DNA from: Myxococcus stipitatus
GTDB lineage: Bacteria > Myxococcota > Myxococcia > Myxococcales > Myxococcaceae
Reading direction: 5' to 3'
DNA: 64,000 bases
Assembly: GCF_038561935.1 (NCBI RefSeq)
Contig: NZ_CP102770.1
Span: 8,122,001-8,186,000, forward strand
The notes under the pieces were generated by a model. It did no database searches. It was given only the letters and a program-made list of their open reading frames with translations, and was not told the origin of the DNA. Shown here piece by piece: positions 9,532 to 19,417 of the stretch (the first letter of the stretch is position 1; each line of letters starts with the position of its first letter). The position numbers were made by a program, and so were the translations under genes.

Positions 9532-11496
9532 ATGACTGTCGCGAAGGATTCGTTCGTTGCGCCCAAGGAGCACTTCTCCCGCGCCTCCCATGTCCGGAGT
9601 CTGGAGGACTACCAGCGCCTCTATCGTCAGAGCCTGGAGGCCCCCGAGGCCTTCTGGGGCGTGCAGGCCCAGCGCCTCACCTGGTTCCATCCCCCGGACA
9701 CGGTGCGGGAGATGAACGCCGAGCAGGTGGACTTCTCCTGGTACAGCGGCGGCAAGCTCAACGTCGCCTACAACTGCGTGGACCGCCACGCCCGCGAGCG
9801 CCCCGGCAAGACAGCCCTCCTCTGGGCGAAGAACGAGCCGGGCGAGTACCAGGCCATCACCTTCCGAGAGCTCCAGCACCACGTCGGCCGCGTCGCCAAC
9901 GTGCTCAAGGCACACGGGGTCCGCAAGGGCGACCGCGTCTGCATCTATCTGCCCATGGTTCCGGAGCTCGCGTACACGATGCTCGCGTGCGCGCGCATCG
10001 GCGCGGTGCACTCGGTGGTGTTCGCGGGCTTCTCCGCGGAGTCGCTGCGCGAGCGCATCCTCGACTCGGGCGCGAAGGTGCTCGTCACGGCCAACGAGGG
10101 GCCCCGGGGCCCCAAGAGCGTGCCCACCAAGGCCATCGCCGACGAGGCCGTGGAGGGGCTCACGCAGGTGACGTCCGTCCTGGTGGTCCAGCGCACCTCG
10201 CGCGAGGTCCCCATGGTGGAGGGCCGCGACTTCTGGCTGAACGCGGAGATGGCGCGCCACCGCGGCGTCTGCCCCGCCGAGTGGATGGACGCGGAGGACC
10301 CGCTCTTCATCCTCTACACCTCCGGCTCCACCGGGAAGCCCAAGGGGGTGCTGCACACCACGGGCGGCTACCTGGTCTACGCGGCGACGACGCACCACTA
10401 CGTCTTCGACGTGCGCCCGGACGACATCCACTTCTGCACCGCGGACCTGGGCTGGGTGACGGGCCACAGCTACCTGCTCTACGGCCCCCTCGCCAACGGC
10501 ACCACCACCGTCCTCTTCGAGTCCACGCCCTCGTATCCCGACGCGGGCCGGCTCTGGCAGGTGGTGGACGACGTGAAGGCCACCGTCCTCTACACCGCGC
10601 CCACCGCGCTGCGCGCGCTCATCAAGGAGGGCGACGCGTGGGTGAAGAGGTCCTCGCGCAAGTCGCTGCGCCTGTTGGGCAGCGTGGGGGAGCCCATCAA
10701 CCCGGAGGTGTGGCGCTGGTACCACGACGTGGTGGGCGAGGGCCGCTGCCCCGTCGTCGACACGTGGTGGCAGACGGAGACGGGCGGCATCCTCATCTCG
10801 CCGCTGCCCGGGGCCACGCCGTGCAAGCCCGGCTCCGCCACCCTGCCCTTCTTCGGCGTGGAGCCCGTGCTGCTGGACGACGAGGGCCGGGTGATTGAAG
10901 GCAACGGCGTCAGCGGCAACCTGTGCCTGGCGCGCTCGTGGCCGGGCCAGGCGCGCACGCTGTACGGCCATCACCAGCGCTTCGTGGAGACGTACTACTC
11001 GCGCTTCCCACACCTGTACTTCACCGGCGACGGCTGCCGCCGCGACGAGGATGGCTACTATTGGATTACCGGCCGCGTCGACGACGTCCTCAACGTGTCC
11101 GGCCACCGGCTGGGCACCGCGGAGGTGGAGAGCGCGCTGGTCGCCCACGAAGCCGTGGCCGAGGCCGCCGTGGTGGGCTTCCCCCACGACATCAAGGGCA
11201 CGGGCGTGTGCGCCTTCGTCACCGTGAAGCCGGACTGGGTGGAGACCTCCACCGAGCAGATGGTGGGCGCGCTCAAGGAGCAGGTGCGCCACGTCATCGG
11301 CCCCATCGCCACGCCGGACCGGGTGGTGGTGGTCAACGGCCTGCCCAAGACGCGCTCCGGCAAGATTTTGCGCCGCATGCTGCGCAAGATTGCCTCCGGC
11401 GAGACGGAGAACCTGGGCGACGCCACCACCCTGGCCGACCCCGCCGTGCTCGACGAGCTGCTCACGAAGTCGCTTCCCACCCGCGCGAAGTCCTGA
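9532..11496 (+). CDS. acs: Acetyl-CoA synthetase
   Basis: A 654-residue AMP-forming acetate:CoA ligase of usual family length. It activates acetate with ATP and CoA to acetyl-CoA in the cytosol. Visible motifs: the P-loop-like [19 protein letters not shown], the hinge region [28 protein letters not shown] and the C-terminal [11 protein letters not shown], whose Lys (about 611) is the site acetylated to switch off Acs in many bacteria. Placed between the porin and the YjcH/ActP pair with gaps of 20-21 bp, it forms an uptake-activation operon. Transcription is probably driven by the sigma-54-type promoter before the porin under the upstream two-component system. Confidence 0.97.
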   Translation: MTVAKDSFVAPKEHFSRASHVRSLEDYQRLYRQSLEAPEAFWGVQAQRLTWFHPPDTVREMNAEQVDFSWYSGGKLNVAYNCVDRHARERPGKTALLWAKNEPGEYQAITFRELQHHVGRVANVLKAHGVRKGDRVCIYLPMVPELAYTMLACARIGAVHSVVFAGFSAESLRERILDSGAKVLVTANEGPRGPKSVPTKAIADEAVEGLTQVTSVLVVQRTSREVPMVEGRDFWLNAEMARHRGVCPAEWMDAEDPLFILYTSGSTGKPKGVLHTTGGYLVYAATTHHYVFDVRPDDIHFCTADLGWVTGHSYLLYGPLANGTTTVLFESTPSYPDAGRLWQVVDDVKATVLYTAPTALRALIKEGDAWVKRSSRKSLRLLGSVGEPINPEVWRWYHDVVGEGRCPVVDTWWQTETGGILISPLPGATPCKPGSATLPFFGVEPVLLDDEGRVIEGNGVSGNLCLARSWPGQARTLYGHHQRFVETYYSRFPHLYFTGDGCRRDEDGYYWITGRVDDVLNVSGHRLGTAEVESALVAHEAVAEAAVVGFPHDIKGTGVCAFVTVKPDWVETSTEQMVGALKEQVRHVIGPIATPDRVVVVNGLPKTRSGKILRRMLRKIASGETENLGDATTLADPAVLDELLTKSLPTRAKS

Positions 11497-11516
11497 ACCT
11501 CCCCCCGAGACCCGAC

Positions 11517-11795
11517 ATGTCCGAGCCCTCTCGAAACGATGCCCTGGAAGCACTCGCCTCGTCGCGCTGGCGGGTGGCCGCCGCGCTCACGGTGGCCACG
11601 CTGGTCGCCTACTTCGGCTTCATCCTGCTCGTCGCCTTCAACAAGCCGCTGATGGGCCAGCAGCTCATCCCCGGCCTGTCGGTGGGCATCGTCCTGGGGG
11701 CGCTGGTCATCGTCACCGCCTGGGCGCTGACGGGCATCTACATGCTCTGGGCCAACGGCAGGTACGACCGGGCCCTGAACCCACTGCGTCGCTGA
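11517..11795 (+). CDS. yjcH: DUF485 small membrane protein (YjcH)
   Basis: A 92-residue inner-membrane protein with two long hydrophobic helices (about 20-42 and 54-78) and a charged C-terminus. It has the size and pattern of DUF485/YjcH, the small protein found before ActP-type acetate permeases in many Proteobacteria. The helix-flanking SSRWRVAAAL and the later TGIYMLWAN motif fit this family. It lies 20 bp after acs and 12 bp before actP, matching the classical acs-yjcH-actP order. Its role is not settled; it probably assists the symporter. Confidence 0.88.
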   Translation: MSEPSRNDALEALASSRWRVAAALTVATLVAYFGFILLVAFNKPLMGQQLIPGLSVGIVLGALVIVTAWALTGIYMLWANGRYDRALNPLRR

Positions 11796-11807
11796 AAGGA
11801 GGTCCTC

Positions 11808-13436
11808 ATGAACCCCACATCCACAGCGGGCTCGCAGCTGGGCCAGCCCAACGCCACGGCCATCCTCTTCTTCCTGCTCTTCGTCGGCGTCACGCTGGCC
11901 ATCACGTACTGGGCGGCGCGCAAGACGAAGACGACGTCGGAGTTCTTCGCCGCGGGCGGCGGAGTGAGCGCCCTGCAGAACGGCTTCGCGCTGGCGGGCG
12001 ACTACATGAGCGCCGCCAGCTTCCTGGGCATCGCGGGCCTGGTGGCGCTCTCCGGCTTCGACGGACTCATCTACTCGGTGGGCTGGCTGGTGGGCTGGCC
12101 CGTGGTGACGTTCCTCATCGCGGAGCCCCTGCGCAACCTGGGCAAGTACACCTTCGCGGACGTGGTGGCGTACCGGCTCAAGCAGACGCCGGTGCGCCTG
12201 TCCGCGGCGCTGGGCACGCTCACCGTGGTGAGCTTCTACCTGATTGCGCAGATGGTGGGCGCCGGCAACCTCATCCACCTGCTCTTCGGGCTCTCCTACG
12301 AGGTCGCCGTCGTCATCGTCGGCGTGGTGATGATTCTCTACGTGCTGTTCGGCGGGATGATTGCCACCACGTGGGTGCAGATCGTGAAAGCGGTGCTGCT
12401 GCTCGCGGGCGCCTCCGCGCTGGCGGGCGCGGTGCTCTACCGCTTCGGCTTCAGCCCGGTGGCGCTCTTCAAGGAAGCCTCACAACAGTACGGCGCGCAG
12501 GTGCTGGCGCCGGGCACGCTGGTGAGCAACCCGCTGGAGACGGTGTCCCTGGGCCTGGCGCTGATGTTCGGCACCGCGGGCCTGCCGCACATCCTGATGC
12601 GCTTCTACACGGTGCCGGACGCGAAGGCGGCGCGCAGCAGCGTGTTCTACGCCACGGGCCTCATCGGCTACTTCTACCTCGTCACGTTCATCCTGGGCTT
12701 CGGCGCGGCGGTGCTCGTCGGACGCCAGGCCATCACCGGCGTGGACAAGGGCGGCAACATGGCGGCGCCCATGCTGGCGGAGGTGGTGGGCGGCACGGGC
12801 TTCCTGGGCTTCATCTCCGCGGTGGCCTTCGCCACCATCCTCGCGGTGGTGGCCGGCCTGACGCTGTCCGGCGCGGCGGCGCTGTCCCACGACTTGTGGT
12901 CCAGCGTGGTGCGCAAGGGCCAGGCGCCCGAGCACGAGCAGCTCAAGGTGGCGCGGCTGGCCAGCCTCTTCCTGGGCGTGCTCGCGGTGGTGCTGGGCGT
13001 GGTCTTCAAGGGGCAGAACGTGGCCTTCATGGTGGGGCTCGCGTTCGCCATCGCCGCGAGCGCCAACTTCCCCGCGCTGCTGCTGTCCATGGCCTGGAGG
13101 CGCTTCACCACGCAGGGCGCGGTGGCCAGCATGCTGACGGGCTCCTTCAGCGCGGTGCTGCTCATCTTCCTGTCGCCCACCGTTCAAATCGACCTGCTGA
13201 AGAACACGACCGCGCTGTTCCCCCTGAAGAACCCAGGCATCATCACCATGCCCCTGGCCTTCTTCGTGGGCATCGCCGTGTCCCTGCTGTTCCCGGAGAA
13301 GGAGTCGAGTGAGCGCTTCGCCGAGGTGAAGCACCGCATGCACGTGGGCGCGGGCAAGGCGGCCGCGGCTCCCGTGACGCCAGTGCCCTCGGTCAGTCCC
13401 GGCGCGGCGCCTCGGCCCACGGCCACCAAGGCGTGA
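11808..13436 (+). CDS. actP: Cation/acetate symporter
   Basis: A 542-residue multi-pass inner-membrane protein of the solute:sodium symporter family, ActP subgroup. It has about 13 hydrophobic segments and the conserved stretches [21 protein letters not shown], the [14 protein letters not shown] region and [14 protein letters not shown]. It imports acetate and related short carboxylates with a cation. An AGGAGG-like ribosome site precedes the ATG. The last 35 residues are an Ala/Pro-rich cytosolic tail, longer than usual. It is the last gene of the porin-acs-yjcH-actP unit and is followed by a strong GC hairpin. Confidence 0.95.
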   Translation: MNPTSTAGSQLGQPNATAILFFLLFVGVTLAITYWAARKTKTTSEFFAAGGGVSALQNGFALAGDYMSAASFLGIAGLVALSGFDGLIYSVGWLVGWPVVTFLIAEPLRNLGKYTFADVVAYRLKQTPVRLSAALGTLTVVSFYLIAQMVGAGNLIHLLFGLSYEVAVVIVGVVMILYVLFGGMIATTWVQIVKAVLLLAGASALAGAVLYRFGFSPVALFKEASQQYGAQVLAPGTLVSNPLETVSLGLALMFGTAGLPHILMRFYTVPDAKAARSSVFYATGLIGYFYLVTFILGFGAAVLVGRQAITGVDKGGNMAAPMLAEVVGGTGFLGFISAVAFATILAVVAGLTLSGAAALSHDLWSSVVRKGQAPEHEQLKVARLASLFLGVLAVVLGVVFKGQNVAFMVGLAFAIAASANFPALLLSMAWRRFTTQGAVASMLTGSFSAVLLIFLSPTVQIDLLKNTTALFPLKNPGIITMPLAFFVGIAVSLLFPEKESSERFAEVKHRMHVGAGKAAAAPVTPVPSVSPGAAPRPTATKA

Positions 13437-13451
13437 CGCGCCACCAGGACA

Positions 13452-13484
13452 GTCCTCCTCCGTCATGCTCCTGGGGAGGAGGAC
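13452..13484. terminator. GC hairpin between actP and ECF sigma gene
   Basis: Perfect 10-bp arms GTCCTCCTCC and GGAGGAGGAC separated by 13 bases, located 16 bp after the actP stop and before the convergent sigma-factor stop. No U-tract, so termination is inferred from position and stem strength. Confidence 0.6.
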
Positions 13485-13531
13485 GGGGGTGGGGCCCGGG
13501 CCACCAAGGGGTCTGGGTCCCGCCCCTCCTT

Positions 13532-14113
13532 CTACGTGTCGCCGCCGTCCAGCTTCTCCCGCAGGCGCATGCGCGCGCGGTGCAGGCGGCTCTTGTGCGC
13601 GCGCACGTCGATGCCTGACTTGCTCGCGGCCTCCTCGGCGGACAGGCCCTCCACGTCGCGGAGCAGCAGCGCCTCCCGGTCCGTCGCGGACAGCGAGGCC
13701 AGCGCGTCCCGAATCTCCGCGCCCAGCTTCCGCGCGTGGGCGGCCTCATCCGGGGGCCGCTCGCCGGACGGCACCACGCGCGCGGCCTCTTCATCCAGCG
13801 ACACGGCGACGCCCCCTCGGGCCTCGCGCCGCCGCTCCCGCGAGCAGTGGGAGCGCGCCACCTGGTAGAGCCACGTCGACAGCCGCGCCTGCTCCCGGAA
13901 CGCATGCAGGCCACGGAAGGCCGTCATCAGCGTCTCCTGGAGCACGTCGCGCGCCACCTCCTCGGAGCCGCACAGGCGCACCCCGAAGCGGTACACCGGC
14001 GACGCATACCGGGCGAGCAGGGCCTCCAGCGCCTCGCGGTCTCCCTTGCGTGCCGCCGCGACGAGCGCCGCGTCGCTCCGTCCTCCCCTTGCCGCCCTGT
14101 CTGTCGCATCCAC
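13532..14113 (-). CDS. ECF-type RNA polymerase sigma factor
   Basis: A 193-residue sigma-70 family protein with only regions 2 and 4, as in ECF sigma factors. Region 2 lies at about 30-100 (VARDVLQET, then LSTWLYQVARS) and region 4 at about 130-185 (LSATDREALLLRDVEGLSAEEAA, then SRLHRARMRLRE). It starts at a GTG (14113) preceded by GGGAG at good spacing. No anti-sigma gene follows, because the next gene is the convergent actP, so it is an orphan ECF by position. The linker between regions 2 and 4 is longer than in minimal ECFs. It is divergent from the YeeE/YedE pair, a possible target. Confidence 0.9.
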   Translation of the reverse strand: MDATDRAARGGRSDAALVAAARKGDREALEALLARYASPVYRFGVRLCGSEEVARDVLQETLMTAFRGLHAFREQARLSTWLYQVARSHCSRERRREARGGVAVSLDEEAARVVPSGERPPDEAAHARKLGAEIRDALASLSATDREALLLRDVEGLSAEEAASKSGIDVRAHKSRLHRARMRLREKLDGGDT

Positions 14114-14349
14114 GTGCCTGCTCCCTTTCTCCCTGGGTGAAAGCGCCGGGGCGCTATTCGCGCGGTCCGTCTGGGGACCTCCTCTTCCCTCAACATCCGC
14201 ACGGGCCGCTGAATCCTTTTCCCGCCGAGGCGACTCTCACCGCAAATCGGTGACGTGTCACCCGGGACTTCCCCCTCGACACTCTTTCCCCTCTTCGTGA
14301 TGCCCGACCCGCTTCACGGCTTCTCCACCTTCGTCAGGTCTCATCACCC

Positions 14350-14775
14350 ATGAACTCGTTCCTGCTCCCCCTCCTGGGGGGCGTCCTGCTGGGCGCAGGC
14401 GCCTCTCTGTTGCTCTTGTTCAACGGTCGCATCGCCGGCATCAGCGGAATCACCGCGGGCCTGCTGACGCCCGCCAGGGCGGACACCGCGTGGCGCGCCG
14501 CGTTCGTCGGTGGCCTCGCCGTGGGCGGCGTCGTGCTGGCGCTCGTCCGGCCGGAGTCCTTCGGCCCGCCCGTCCTGTCCGGCATGGGCGCCACGCTCGC
14601 CGCGGGACTGCTCGTGGGCTTCGGCACCCGGCTGGGCAACGGCTGCACCAGCGGCCACGGGGTCTGCGGTCTCGCGCGAGGCGCCAGGCGCTCGCTGGTC
14701 GCCACGCTCACGTTCATGGCCGCTGGCGCGCTCACGGTCTTCGTCACGCGGCATGTGCTGGGAGGTGTCTCGTGA
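14350..14775 (+). CDS. YeeE/YedE half-transporter, N-terminal half
   Basis: A 141-residue membrane protein with about four hydrophobic segments and the family motif [15 protein letters not shown] near residues 97-111, whose Cys residues act in thiosulfate/sulfur relay in YeeE-type transporters (PF04143). Full-length YeeE proteins are about 350 residues; here the fold is split in two genes, this one carrying the CTSGHGVCG half. Its TGA overlaps the GTG of the second half (GTGA). Together they probably move a sulfur compound across the inner membrane. No rhodanese or TusA-like gene is adjacent. Confidence 0.88.
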   Translation: MNSFLLPLLGGVLLGAGASLLLLFNGRIAGISGITAGLLTPARADTAWRAAFVGGLAVGGVVLALVRPESFGPPVLSGMGATLAAGLLVGFGTRLGNGCTSGHGVCGLARGARRSLVATLTFMAAGALTVFVTRHVLGGVS

Positions 14776-15215
14776 AGGCGGCGGTGATGGCGGGACTGGC
14801 GGGACTGCTCTTCGCGCTGGGCCTGGGCATGGGCGGCATGACGAACCCCGCGAAGGTGGTGGGTTTCCTCGATGTCGCCGGGGCGTGGGACCCCAGCCTC
14901 GCCTTCGTCATGGCGGGCGCGCTGGGCACCTATGGGCTCCTGCGCAAGCTCATCGTGCGCCGCGCGAGGCCCGTGCTCGCGAAGGACTTCCCGCCCGCGC
15001 CCTCGGCGGTGGTGGACGGGCGCCTGGTCGGTGGCGCGGCGCTGTTTGGCATTGGCTGGGGCCTGTCCGGTTACTGCCCGGGGCCCGCGCTGGTGTCCGC
15101 GCCGGTGGGAGGCGCCACTGTGTTGCTTTTTGTCGGGGCGATGCTGGTGGGGATGGGTGTTTTTCGCGCCTGGGAAGTCCTTCGCGCCCCCCGGACCTCC
15201 AGCCAACCTGGTTGA
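14772..15215 (+). CDS. YeeE/YedE half-transporter, C-terminal half
   Basis: A 147-residue membrane protein that complements the preceding gene. It contains the matching YeeE/YedE motifs [16 protein letters not shown] (residues 19-34) and [14 protein letters not shown] with the relay Cys near residue 100. It starts at GTG 14772, overlapping the previous stop, so translation is coupled and the two chains probably form one transporter. It belongs to the DUF6691/YeeE-associated class often found as such pairs. The sulfur substrate is inferred from the family. Confidence 0.88.
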   Translation: MKAAVMAGLAGLLFALGLGMGGMTNPAKVVGFLDVAGAWDPSLAFVMAGALGTYGLLRKLIVRRARPVLAKDFPPAPSAVVDGRLVGGAALFGIGWGLSGYCPGPALVSAPVGGATVLLFVGAMLVGMGVFRAWEVLRAPRTSSQPG

Positions 15216-15397
15216 GCGGGGCACTTCTGGACTACCCGCGGGGCCCGGTGCGGGCTGGAATGGCGCGCTGCGGGGCAACTCTTCTCAGACTTCCGGGCAT
15301 GTGAATTGATTGGGACATCACATCCGGGCGTTGAGTGCGTTTGCAAAGCTTTGGACGTGTCACCACGGCGAGCAGTGCTGGCTAGGATGTTTTCCCG

Positions 15398-16981
15398 ATG
15401 CCGCGCGCCGCGAATAGGTTGCTGGATGTGGACGAAGAGAGGCTCGTCCACCAGTTCCCCGGGCTGGACCGTAAGGCGATGGGTGCGTTCTTCACACCCT
15501 CGCCCCTGGTCGAACGGACGCTATCGCTCGCGATGGCGCACCTGGGAGCAGGACCGCTCACCGTGGTTGACCCGGCCTGTGGGGCCGGGGCCTTCCTGTC
15601 AGCGGCCTCGAAACTCTGGCCCGGCGCACGCCTGTGCGGCCTGGAGCTGGACCCCGCCGTGGCCCGGCTCTGCCAGGCCCGCGTCCCTGAAGCGGACGTG
15701 CGCGAGGGGGACACCTTGCGAGGTGGGATGGAACCCATGCTCGCCAACACGCCGCCGGAGCACCGCGAGCTGTGGGTGGGCAATCCGCCCTACAACGGCA
15801 CCTCGCCCGTGCTGAAGGATGCCAGCGCCTACGCGAAGCTGCGCGCGCTGCTCCCGCTGGCGCTGCCGCCCGGCACCAGCCTGCGCGACGACTTCGCCTT
15901 CTTCCTCCTGGTGGCCGCGCACCGGCTCTCCACGAGGCCCGGCGTGCTCGCCTTCATCACCCCGGCGAGCCTGCTGGACGCGTTCCTCTACGCGCCGCTG
16001 CGCCAGTCCCTCCTGCGCATGCTGACGCTGCGCGAGGTGGTGGACCTGGGACCCGGCGCCTTCCACGGCACGCAGGTGCGCACGTGCATCACCGTGTGGT
16101 CCTCGCTGCCCGGACACGTGGACCCGCCGCGCTTCGAGCGCCGAGGCGACTGGCAGCACTTCACGCCCGAGGCCCCCGAGTGGCGTCTGGCGCCCACCAC
16201 CCCCGAGGCCAGCGCGCTGGATGCCCGCTGGAGCGCGGAGGGAGAGCCGCTCACCACGCTGGTGCCGGTGAGCCTGCCGGGGGTGAAGACGCGCTTCGAC
16301 GAGCTGCTGGTGGACGCAGACCCGGAGCGGCTGCTCGCGCGGATTCGCGCCTTCGCCGCCGCGACGATGGAGGAGCTGCCGGAGTTCGCGCGCTCGCATG
16401 GGCTGCCGGAAGAGCTGCTTCTGAAGCTGCGCGCGCTGAAGGTGGGCCCGCCGCTGGAGGTGGACGCGAAACACCTGCGGCCCTTCTACCGGTACGGCGG
16501 AGCGCGGCACCGAGGCACGCTGCCTCCGGAGACCCGCGCGTACTGCTACCTGGACCGGCGCCTGATTCCCCGAGGCGACCACCGGCTGCGTGGGCCGTAT
16601 GACCCTCACGTGGGCGCGGTGAAGCTGCTCTTCAACGTGCGGGAGCTGCCCTTGTCCGCGGCGCTGCTGGAGGAAGAGGGCTGCGTGCATGACCATCGGC
16701 ACGCGCGCTTCGCGCCGCTGTACGTGCCCAAGCGGCTGCGCGACGAAGGGCTGCGCGTCACCCGCTCCTCCACGACGACGGAGGAGCTGGGGCCGCTGGT
16801 GCCCAACCTCTCGCCGCGAGGGCTCGAGTGGGCGGAGACGCTGGGCGGGCCGCTGCCCGCGTTCCAGGCCATCGTGAGGTTCCTCAACAGCATGGAGGTG
16901 CAGCGTACGTGGGCGCCGGCCTTCGGCGCCTCGCGCGTGGTCCCCGTACCGCTGTTGGTGCCGCCTCCCGGCCAGGAGTGA
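15398..16981 (+). CDS. Solitary N6-adenine DNA methyltransferase
   Basis: A 527-residue class I methyltransferase. The AdoMet motif DPACGAGAF lies at 58-66 and the catalytic NPPY at 129-132, giving the gamma-class order (AdoMet motif before NPPY) seen in TaqI-like and type IIG/BREX-PglX-like enzymes. The C-terminal half (about 290-520) would hold target recognition. It would transfer a methyl group to adenine N6 in a specific DNA site. No restriction endonuclease motif is visible within the protein and no restriction gene lies nearby, so it is an orphan. It is preceded by 182 bp without a gene. Confidence 0.85.
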   Translation: MPRAANRLLDVDEERLVHQFPGLDRKAMGAFFTPSPLVERTLSLAMAHLGAGPLTVVDPACGAGAFLSAASKLWPGARLCGLELDPAVARLCQARVPEADVREGDTLRGGMEPMLANTPPEHRELWVGNPPYNGTSPVLKDASAYAKLRALLPLALPPGTSLRDDFAFFLLVAAHRLSTRPGVLAFITPASLLDAFLYAPLRQSLLRMLTLREVVDLGPGAFHGTQVRTCITVWSSLPGHVDPPRFERRGDWQHFTPEAPEWRLAPTTPEASALDARWSAEGEPLTTLVPVSLPGVKTRFDELLVDADPERLLARIRAFAAATMEELPEFARSHGLPEELLLKLRALKVGPPLEVDAKHLRPFYRYGGARHRGTLPPETRAYCYLDRRLIPRGDHRLRGPYDPHVGAVKLLFNVRELPLSAALLEEEGCVHDHRHARFAPLYVPKRLRDEGLRVTRSSTTTEELGPLVPNLSPRGLEWAETLGGPLPAFQAIVRFLNSMEVQRTWAPAFGASRVVPVPLLVPPPGQE

Positions 16982-16989
16982 GGGTCCGC

Positions 16990-17011
16990 GCGGGAGCAGG
17001 TCCGCTCCCGC
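16990..17011. terminator. GC hairpin after methyltransferase gene
   Basis: Perfect 8-bp arms GCGGGAGC and GCTCCCGC with a 6-base loop, 8 bp after the methyltransferase stop. No U-tract. Confidence 0.55.
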
Positions 17012-17096
17012 ACGGATTCCCTGCAGGCCCGGCGAACACCCGCTAGTGTCCCGCCTCGTCGAGCAGTCTCCCCCTCAAGAGGAAGGACCCTCCGTC

Positions 17097-17660
17097 ATGA
17101 CGATTCGCGCGCTGCTGACCGCCACCGTCCTCACCGCCGCTTCCCCTGTGCTGGCCCAGGACGCGGCCGCTCCCGCCGCCACGCCCCCCGCCGCGCCGCC
17201 CAAGGTGGCGCCCGCCAAGGGCGAGTCGGCCCGGGCCATGGTGAAGGATGCCCAGGGCAAGGACGTGGGCGAGGTCATCTTCGAGCAGACCAAGCACGGG
17301 GTGCTCATCAAGGGGCAGCTGGAGAACCTGCCCGCGGGCCAGCACGCCTTCCACATCCACGAGACGGGCAAGTGCGAGGCGCCGGACTTCAAGACGGCGG
17401 GCGGCCACTTCAACCCGACGAAGAAGGCCCACGGCATCCTCTCGCCCAAGGGCAAGCACGTGGGCGACCTGCCGAACCTCTACGTCGACAAGGACGGCAA
17501 GGTGACGTTCGACACGTTCTCGCAGAACGGCCTCACCGTGAAGTCCCTGTTCGACAAGGACGGCTCCGCGGTCGTCATCCACGTCAAGGAGGACGACTAT
17601 CACTCGGACCCCACCGGCGACGCCGGCGGCCGCATCGCCTGCGGCGTGGTGGAGAAGTAG
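17097..17660 (+). CDS. sodC: Cu/Zn superoxide dismutase
   Basis: A 187-residue exported SodC. A signal peptide (1-21, ending VLAQ) and a Pro/Ala linker precede the barrel. Metal ligands are present: H86 and H88 (HAFHIHE), bridging H104 (GGHFNP), H112, H121 and D124 for zinc, and H162 for copper. C93 and C182 form the conserved disulfide, and the active-site Arg lies near 179 (GGRIACGV). It converts superoxide to peroxide and oxygen in the periplasm. The ATG at 17097 follows an AGAGGAAGGA ribosome site; an upstream GTG would add 17 residues before the signal peptide. It appears monocistronic, flanked by hairpins. Confidence 0.96.
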   Translation: MTIRALLTATVLTAASPVLAQDAAAPAATPPAAPPKVAPAKGESARAMVKDAQGKDVGEVIFEQTKHGVLIKGQLENLPAGQHAFHIHETGKCEAPDFKTAGGHFNPTKKAHGILSPKGKHVGDLPNLYVDKDGKVTFDTFSQNGLTVKSLFDKDGSAVVIHVKEDDYHSDPTGDAGGRIACGVVEK

Positions 17661-17675
17661 TCCACCGCCACGCCC

Positions 17676-17702
17676 CGTGGCCCCTTCTCCAGAGGGGCCA
17701 CG
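17676..17702. terminator. Bidirectional hairpin between sodC and serine hydrolase gene
   Basis: Perfect 10-bp arms CGTGGCCCCT and AGGGGCCACG with a 7-base loop in the 56-bp convergent gap. It could serve both strands; no U-tract. Confidence 0.65.
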
Positions 17703-17716
17703 CGTGAGCGCCCGCC

Positions 17717-19309
17717 TCAGTGCACGGGGCGGGCGACCGCGGCGGCCGGGGTCTCCTTCACCGGCGTGAAGAGCAGGTCCTGGAAGTCGAAGCTGAAGTC
17801 GGTCAGCGGGGAGATGGGCTGCATCCGCATCTCCGCCAGCGTGCCATCGGGCTTCAGCGAGAAGGACACGAAGGCATCCGCGTTGAGCGAGCGGTCCGTC
17901 CAGCGCGCGACGAACGTGTCGTATTGCCAGTGGGACAGCTCACCGACGAGGCTCGGCGTCCGGGTGAAGCGCAGCAGCCACTTGTCGCCTTCCTTCGTCA
18001 CCGTCACGTCGCCGTACCACGCGTCGCGGTACTTGCCGGCGTAGGACTCCATCGGCAGGGACGGCTTGCTCTGCGCGTTGCGCATGCCGCCCTGGAGCGC
18101 CACCTTCTCCTCCGCCTTCGCGCGCTTGGAGTCGTCATCCGCCTTGAACGCGGCGACCCAGTCCGTCTTCGGCGCGCCGACGAACGCATCCAGCACCGTC
18201 CACAGGGGCACCTCGAAGCCGCTGCGCTCCTCCTGGTTCGTCAGCACGGCGATGCCCAGCCCCAGCTCCGGCACCAGCATCACCCGCGAGAAGTAGCCCG
18301 GCAGCGCGCCGCTGTGGCCCACGAGCTTGTAGCCCCGGTAGTCGCGCACGCCCCAGCCCAGCGCGTACGCGGAGAAGTTCGCGCGCAGGGACTCCAGCGA
18401 CTTGGAGGGCTCGGAGATGCCCATCACCGTCTGCGCCGCCCACATCTCCTTCGACTGCGCCTCGCTGAACAGGCGCTTCTTGCCGTCCGTGCCCGGAATC
18501 ACGCCGCGGCCCAGCTGCGTCATCATCCATTTGGCCAGGTCATTCACGGTGGAGTTGATGGCCGCCGCGGGCGCGTTGTTGTCGATGCTCGTGGGGGCCA
18601 GGGCCTTGAGCACCCCATCCGCCTTCGCGTGCGGCGTCGCGACGTTGGCCGCCACGCGCAGGCCCTTCACGTGCGTGCTGCTGTCGCGCATGCCCAGCGG
18701 CATGAAGATGCGCTCGCGCACGAAGTCGCGCCAGTGACGGCCGCTCGCCTTCTCGATGACCTTGCCCGCGACGAGGTAGAGGATGTTGTCGTAGGCGTAG
18801 CGGCTGCGGAAGCTGATGGACGGACGGATGTGGCGCAGCTTGGAGACAATCTCGTCCTCGGTGAACGTGGTCGGCGGGAAGTACAGCAAGTCACCCGCGC
18901 CCAGGCCCAGGCCGCTGCGGTGGACGAGCAAGTCCCGCACCGTCAGCTCCCGCGTGACGTACGGGTCGAACATCTGGAACGACGGCAGGTGGTCCACCAC
19001 GCGGTCGTCCCACTGGAGCTTCCCCTCGTCGACGAGGATGGCCAGCGCCGCCGCCGTGAAGGCCTTGCTGTTGGAGGCGATGTTGAACAGCGTGTCCGCC
19101 GTCACCGGCGTCGCGTCACCCTGCTTGCGCACGCCATAGCCCTTGGCCAGCAGGACCTTGCCGTCCTTCACCACGGCCAGGGCCACGCCAGGGACCTCGA
19201 AGGTCTTCAGGGTCCGCTCGATGGTCGCATCCAGGTCCGGTGGCAGGGATTGCGCGAGCGGGGAGGACAGCGGCAGGACGATGAGCAGCAGCGCGAGGGC
19301 AAGACGCAC
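17717..19309 (-). CDS. Exported beta-lactamase-fold serine hydrolase
   Basis: A 530-residue class C beta-lactamase / DD-peptidase-like protein. Signal peptide residues 1-20. The catalytic SxxK is S79-N-S-K82, the YxN motif is in YAYDN (about 190-195), and HSG (VGHSG) replaces KTG, as in many esterase or peptidase members. After the 380-residue catalytic domain there is a C-terminal DUF3471-like beta domain. It likely acts on peptides or esters in the periplasm; beta-lactam resistance cannot be concluded. The start is GTG 19309 with GGAG five bases upstream; a longer in-frame start would put 28 polar residues before the signal peptide. Confidence 0.88.
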   Translation of the reverse strand: MRLALALLLIVLPLSSPLAQSLPPDLDATIERTLKTFEVPGVALAVVKDGKVLLAKGYGVRKQGDATPVTADTLFNIASNSKAFTAAALAILVDEGKLQWDDRVVDHLPSFQMFDPYVTRELTVRDLLVHRSGLGLGAGDLLYFPPTTFTEDEIVSKLRHIRPSISFRSRYAYDNILYLVAGKVIEKASGRHWRDFVRERIFMPLGMRDSSTHVKGLRVAANVATPHAKADGVLKALAPTSIDNNAPAAAINSTVNDLAKWMMTQLGRGVIPGTDGKKRLFSEAQSKEMWAAQTVMGISEPSKSLESLRANFSAYALGWGVRDYRGYKLVGHSGALPGYFSRVMLVPELGLGIAVLTNQEERSGFEVPLWTVLDAFVGAPKTDWVAAFKADDDSKRAKAEEKVALQGGMRNAQSKPSLPMESYAGKYRDAWYGDVTVTKEGDKWLLRFTRTPSLVGELSHWQYDTFVARWTDRSLNADAFVSFSLKPDGTLAEMRMQPISPLTDFSFDFQDLLFTPVKETPAAAVARPVH

Positions 19310-19417
19310 GAAGACTCCGAAAGAGGTGCCGGTTCGGCGTCCCTGTCTAGCCCACTTCGGGACCCCGCCCCAGCGCCTCCCGCCGCGAGGCATACCTCGC
19401 CCCGCCCCCGCGTCCGC

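Noticed and set aside
9523-11553. 676-residue open frame on the minus strand
   Set aside because: Antisense shadow of acs with no family motif.
17717-19309. Beta-lactam resistance gene
   Set aside because: SxxK and YxN are common to a wide hydrolase family; HSG in place of KTG and the extra C-terminal domain fit a peptidase or esterase.
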